Assembly: GCF_001646665.1 (NCBI RefSeq)
Contig: NZ_LWBU01000336.1
Coordinates: forward strand, 14,045 to 58,414
DNA length: 44,370 nt
Direction: 5' to 3'
Source: Streptomyces noursei
Lineage (GTDB): Bacteria > Actinomycetota > Actinomycetes > Streptomycetales > Streptomycetaceae
Below the pieces are notes generated by a model. It was not told the origin of the DNA and ran no database searches. It was given only the letters and a program-made list of their open reading frames with translations. Shown piece after piece: positions 41,247 through 44,370 of the stretch (its first letter is position 1; the number at the start of each line of letters is the position of its first letter). The translations under genes and the position numbers were made by a program.

Positions 41247-42743
41247 TCAGGCGTCCTGGGCGGCGGTGGCGGGAACCGGAGCGGCCTGCGGGCCGCGCAG
41301 CAGCAGCGCGGTGGTCAGCACACCGACGACGAGGACCACGGCGACGGCGGCGATGCCGAGGTGGACACCGGAGACGGTGGCCTCCGCGGCGCTCACCGAC
41401 GCCGCCTCCAGCGAGGCGATCCGGCCGGTGGCGATGGCGCCGATGACCGGGGTGCCGATGGTGAGACCGACCAGCTGGGCGGTGGTGGCGAGGCCGCCGG
41501 CCGCGCCCTGGAGGGCGTCGGACAGCCCGCTGGTGGCGGCGATCGTGTACGAGACGACGGCCATCATGTGGCCCCAGCCGGCGATTCCGGTGCCGACGAG
41601 CAGCAGAGCCGGCCCGCCGCCGGTGCCCAGCAGGAGCAGCATCAGGGTGCCCGCGGTCTGCACCAGGAGCCCCGCCGCCAGCGTCGCGCCCGGTCCCCAC
41701 ACGCGCACCAGCCGGGGCACCAGCGGACCGGCCACGAGCATCGCGCCGCCGAGTGAGGCGAAGCAGAGGCCGATCCGCAGCGGGTCGTACGCCATGACCT
41801 GGTGCATGTACATCGTCATCAGGAAGACCACCGAGGTGATCATCGAGAAGGTGACCAGGCCCGCGAAGTTGCCCCAGCCGACCGTGCGGCGCGTCAGGAC
41901 GTGCAGGGGGACGAGCGGGGACGCGCTGCGCGACTCGATCCGTACGAAGGCCACGAGGAGCGTCACTCCTGCGGCGAGGGACACCAGCACCACCGGGTCG
42001 GTCCAGCCGCTCCGGTCGGCGGTGGTGACCCCGTGGATGACGGCGAGCAGTCCCCCGGAGACGGTCACCGCGCCGGGCACGTCGAGGGTGCCCTTCCCCG
42101 CGTTGCGCGACTCGGCGACCAGCAGCAGGGTGACCAGCACGGCGACGATCCCGAACGGGACGTTGATGAACATGGTCCAGCGCCAGTTCAGCGACTCGGT
42201 GATGACACCGCCGAGGATCACACCGGCGGTGAAGCCGAGCGACAGCAGCGCCCCGTTGATGCCCAGCGCCTTGTTGCGCAGCGGGCCTTCGGGGAACGAG
42301 GTGGTGATCAGCGCCATGCCGGTGGGCACGATCATCGCGGTCGCGAGCCCCTGGCCCACACGTGCCGCGAGCAGCGGCAGCGGCTCCTGGGCGAGTCCTC
42401 CGGCGAGCGAGGTCACCGTGAAGAGTGACAGTCCGACCAGGAACCACCTGCGCCGGCCGTAGAGGTCGCCGGCCCGGGCGAACAGCAGCAGGAAGCCTCC
42501 GGACGGCAGGGCGAACGCGGTGATCACCCACTGGAGATGGGAGAGCTCGAAGCCCAGGTCGTCACCGATGGTGGGCAGGGCCACGCTGACGATGGAGAAG
42601 TCGAGCGCGGCCATGAACTGCGCGGCGCACAGCACGGCGAGGATGCACCAGCGCCGGGCTCCCATGCGTTCGGGTGGCGGTACGGGCCGGGCGGCGGCGG
42701 GCGCCGCCCGGTCGGTCCGCACGGTGTCCGGGGACAGGGACAT
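41247..42743 (-). CDS. MFS drug exporter, DHA2 family (cluster-associated)
   Basis: A 498-residue antiporter with 14 predicted helices and DHA2 motifs ALDFSIVSVALPTIGDDL in helix 1 and ARAGDLYGRRRWFLVG in loop 2-3. It would export a drug-like compound. It lies downstream of a SARP activator gene on the same strand and close to the diaminopropionate operon, a typical place for the cluster's resistance exporter. The two DHA2 proteins in the window are clearly different sequences. Confidence 0.9.
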   Translation of the reverse strand: MSLSPDTVRTDRAAPAAARPVPPPERMGARRWCILAVLCAAQFMAALDFSIVSVALPTIGDDLGFELSHLQWVITAFALPSGGFLLLFARAGDLYGRRRWFLVGLSLFTVTSLAGGLAQEPLPLLAARVGQGLATAMIVPTGMALITTSFPEGPLRNKALGINGALLSLGFTAGVILGGVITESLNWRWTMFINVPFGIVAVLVTLLLVAESRNAGKGTLDVPGAVTVSGGLLAVIHGVTTADRSGWTDPVVLVSLAAGVTLLVAFVRIESRSASPLVPLHVLTRRTVGWGNFAGLVTFSMITSVVFLMTMYMHQVMAYDPLRIGLCFASLGGAMLVAGPLVPRLVRVWGPGATLAAGLLVQTAGTLMLLLLGTGGGPALLLVGTGIAGWGHMMAVVSYTIAATSGLSDALQGAAGGLATTAQLVGLTIGTPVIGAIATGRIASLEAASVSAAEATVSGVHLGIAAVAVVLVVGVLTTALLLRGPQAAPVPATAAQDA

Positions 42744-42914
42744 GGGTGAACTCCTTGTCGTGAGGAAGCGGAAGGAAACGGATGGGAGGGGAAGGCCGGG
42801 AAGGAAACGGGGAGGCCGGGGAAGGTGGGGAGGCCGGGAAAACAGGGGGCCGGGGAATCGGGGAGGCCGGGGAATCGGGGAGGGCCGCGGGCGGCGGGTG
42901 TGCCGGGTAGGGCC
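42744..42914 (-). repeat. Pyrimidine-rich repetitive leader between SARP and exporter genes
   Basis: 171 bases without a gene. On the + strand the sequence is G/A-rich with imperfect repeats of GGGGAGGCCGGGGAA; read in the direction of transcription it is a C/T-rich tract. It precedes the exporter's start (AAGGAG about 8 bases upstream) and resembles the leaders of azlD, the carboxylase beta gene and the sbnB-like gene. Confidence 0.6.
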
Positions 42915-43733
42915 TCAGGCGACGCTGCTGCCGAGCAGTGCGAACTGCGCACGCGTGCTGGGCGGGTCGAGCGCCGGGTCCTGGTTGAGGATGGCCATCT
43001 CCAGTCGCCGCAGTTCGTGGCCCGGTTCCAGTCCGTACCGCTCGCGCAGCGCCGTGCGGGTCCTGCGGTAGACGGCGAGCGCGTCGGCCTGCCGCCCGCA
43101 CCGGTAGAGGGCGAGCATCAGCTGCCCGCAGAGCCGTTCGCGGTGGACGTGCGAGGCGGCCGTCGACTCCAGCCCGCCCAGCACCGCGAGATGGCGGCCG
43201 CAGGCGAGCTGGGCCTCGAAGTAGTCCTCCAGGGCGGCCAGTTCGCAGTTCTGCACGGCGGCCAGCTCGGCCGTGTCGAGCCCGGACTCGACGAGGTCGG
43301 CGAGCACGGGCCCCTGCCACAGGTCCAGGGCGGTGCGCAGCAGCCGGGCGGCCTGCTCCGGGTCGCCGCCCGTCAGGGCGGTCCGGCCCTGCTCCACCAG
43401 CCGCTGGAAGCGGTACATGTCCACCTGGTCGGCGTCGAGGCTCAGCATGTAGCCGGGCGGCTTGGTCAGCAGGCTCACCCGCCGCTCGCACGGACGGTCC
43501 TGCGCCCCCTCGGTGAGCAGGCGCCGCAGCGCCCATATGGAGTTCTGCACGACCTTGCGCGCGGAGGGCGGTGGTTCGTCGGGCCACATCGCCGACATGA
43601 GCCGGCTCGTCGACATGACCCGGTTGGGTTGGAGCAGCAGCAGTCCGAGGACGGAGCGCTGTCTGACACCGCCCAGGGCCACGGGGCGGCCGCTCGCGAT
43701 GACCTCGAGCGGGCCGAGTATCCGGAAGTGCAT
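42915..43733 (-). CDS. SARP-family pathway activator
   Basis: A 272-residue Streptomyces antibiotic regulatory protein of the small type. The OmpR-like winged helix is at about residues 1-95 (MHFRILGPLEVIASGRPVALGG, VRQRSVLGLLLLQPNRVMSTSRLM) and the bacterial transcriptional activation domain at about 100-245 (DMYRFQRLVEQGRTAL, RERLCGQLMLALYRCGRQADALAVYRRTRTALRERYGLEPGHELRRLE). The ATG at 43733 has a GAGGG site; an open frame upstream of it is low-complexity and unlikely to be coding. It probably activates the NRPS and PKS operons and is itself controlled by the receptor-type TetR protein. Confidence 0.92.
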   Translation of the reverse strand: MHFRILGPLEVIASGRPVALGGVRQRSVLGLLLLQPNRVMSTSRLMSAMWPDEPPPSARKVVQNSIWALRRLLTEGAQDRPCERRVSLLTKPPGYMLSLDADQVDMYRFQRLVEQGRTALTGGDPEQAARLLRTALDLWQGPVLADLVESGLDTAELAAVQNCELAALEDYFEAQLACGRHLAVLGGLESTAASHVHRERLCGQLMLALYRCGRQADALAVYRRTRTALRERYGLEPGHELRRLEMAILNQDPALDPPSTRAQFALLGSSVA

Positions 43734-43952
43734 GATCCCTCGCTTCGTGGTGGGGGACGCGGTACCGGCAGGCGGTACGGAACGCGATGTCGGTCGGGGC
43801 CGAGCGGCGGCCGCGCGGGTGAGCGGCGGATGGTGGGCGGCCCGCGGGCGGGGCCCGGACGGTGGCCGCCCGGCGCGTGGGGCCGCGCGGGCGGCCCGTT
43901 CGGGCACGGGGGCGTCGGCGTACCCCGTGCGGTGCGGTGGTGGTTACAGCTG

Positions 43953-43973
43953 CCGTGGCCACAGGGGCCACGG
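43953..43973 (-). terminator. Hairpin downstream of the carboxylase alpha gene
   Basis: CCGTGGCC (43953-43960) and GGCCACGG (43966-43973) form a perfect 8-bp stem with a 5-base loop, about 145 bases after the alpha-subunit stop and 14 bases after the small frame stop. Plausible terminator before the SARP promoter. Confidence 0.5.
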
Positions 43974-43987
43974 GCCCGGGACGTCGT

Positions 43988-44101
43988 TCACCGGCGCGGT
44001 ATCGGCCCCCGCTCCGGGGACACCGGGCGCGGGCGGCCGCTCCGCCGCAGCAGCCGCTTCACCCCGAACCGGCTCTTGTGCAGGATCCACCTCAGAGGCA
44101 T
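43988..44101 (-). CDS. Possible 37-residue basic peptide
   Basis: An ATG 14 bases after the carboxylase stop opens a 37-codon frame beginning MPLRWILHKSRFGVKRLL and rich in Arg and Lys. A hairpin follows shortly after its stop. There is no clear ribosome site, so translation would depend on coupling to the upstream gene. I do not recognise it; it may be chance. Confidence 0.25.
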   Translation of the reverse strand: MPLRWILHKSRFGVKRLLRRSGRPRPVSPERGPIPRR

Positions 44102-44115
44102 GGCGGCATCGCCCG

Positions 44116-44370
44116 TCAGTCCGTGATCCGGCAGACGACGGTGCCGGCGGAGAGCGAGCCCCCCACCTCGGCGGCCAGGCCCTTGATGGTGCCGGCGCGG
44201 TGGGCGTTGAGGGGCTGCTCCATCTTCATGGCCTCCAGCACGACGACGAGGTCGCCCTCCTCCACCCGCTGTCCGTCCTCGACGGCGACCTTGACGACGG
44301 TTCCCTGCATCGGGGACGCCAGGTCGTCACCGGTGACCTGGCTCCCGGGCTTCTTGGCGGCGCGTCGTTT
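44116..44370 (-). CDS. Acyl-CoA carboxylase alpha subunit, C-terminal biotin carrier domain (partial)
   Basis: The last 84 residues of a biotin-carrying protein; the 5' part lies beyond the right edge. The biotinylation motif EAMKMEQPL and the fold QGTVVKVAVEDGQRVEEGD...GTIKGLAAEVGGSLSAGTVVCRI are clear. The preceding KRRAAKKPGSQVTGDDLASPM linker is like that of streptomycete alpha subunits, where biotin carboxylase and carrier are fused. Together with the beta and epsilon subunits at 33326-35226 it would make malonyl-CoA for the PKS genes. Whether it is cluster-dedicated depends on sequence outside the window. Confidence 0.9.
   Translation of the reverse strand, partial: KRRAAKKPGSQVTGDDLASPMQGTVVKVAVEDGQRVEEGDLVVVLEAMKMEQPLNAHRAGTIKGLAAEVGGSLSAGTVVCRITD

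Larger units (their letters stand above)
43734..44115 (-). promoter_or_regulatory. Region between carboxylase alpha and SARP genes
   Basis: About 380 bases with no convincing large gene. It contains a small frame (43988-44101) and a hairpin (43953-43973). The remainder (43734-43950), just upstream of the SARP gene, should hold the SARP promoter, but I found no convincing -35/-10 pair or receptor site there. Confidence 0.45.

Noticed and set aside
43734..43907. N-terminal extension of the SARP protein
   Set aside because: The extra 58 residues are Arg/Ala/Pro-rich and low complexity; SARPs start at the MHFRILGPLEV position, where a GAGGG site is found.

Overview
The window is high-GC actinobacterial DNA, most likely Streptomyces. 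The evidence is very GC-rich codon third positions, ATGA/GTGA stop-start overlaps, GTG starts, a small SARP regulator, a gamma-butyrolactone-receptor-type TetR protein, and an acyl-CoA carboxylase with an epsilon subunit. I saw no rRNA, tRNA, CRISPR array or transposase.

Left flank (1-8103). A LysR regulator lies upstream of a cysteine dioxygenase gene and a YeiH-type exporter gene (cut by the left edge), with a T-N11-A type site between them. Next come a DHA2 drug exporter and its TetR regulator, a divergent secreted M6-family metalloprotease, and an acyl-CoA ligase. These look like accessory or housekeeping genes rather than core biosynthesis.

Core biosynthetic cluster (about 8243-40719, possibly to the right edge). 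A receptor-type TetR gene faces away from two NRPS genes. NRPS1 is A-T-C. NRPS2 is half-C, A, T, C, A, T, TE. The residues I read by eye from the A domains suggest a valine-like residue, serine, then a diamino acid. The terminal TE has Cys instead of the nucleophilic Ser (GHCAGS). The internal C domain has HDAALDG instead of HHxxxDG. An azlDC pair (branched-chain amino acid exporter type) follows. On the opposite strand two modular PKS genes (transcribed PKS1 then PKS2) encode KSQ-AT-ACP, KS-AT-ACP, then KS-AT-DH*-KR-ACP-reductase. All three ATs have malonyl signatures. The predicted output is an acetyl-primed triketide released by reduction, at the level of 3-hydroxy-5-oxohexanal if DH* is inactive.

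Divergent from the PKS genes are the carboxylase beta and epsilon subunits, a 40-codon remnant of a GMC oxidoreductase, and a type II thioesterase. A strong hairpin separates these from a second operon of sbnA-like, sbnB-like and serA-like genes plus an EamA exporter. This operon would make L-2,3-diaminopropionate (Dap) and its precursor, fitting the Dap-like code of the last NRPS module.

Right flank (40802-44370). On the minus strand, in transcription order, are the 3' end of the carboxylase alpha subunit (biotin carrier domain), a SARP activator, a DHA2 exporter and an F420/FMN-type PPOX protein. The carboxylase subunits would supply malonyl-CoA; the SARP and receptor would control expression; the exporters would give efflux or resistance.

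The most unusual signal is a peptide line ending in a Dap-type module with a Cys thioesterase, the arrangement known from monobactam (sulfazecin) beta-lactam closure. Here it sits next to an aldehyde-releasing triketide synthase. I do not recognise the product.
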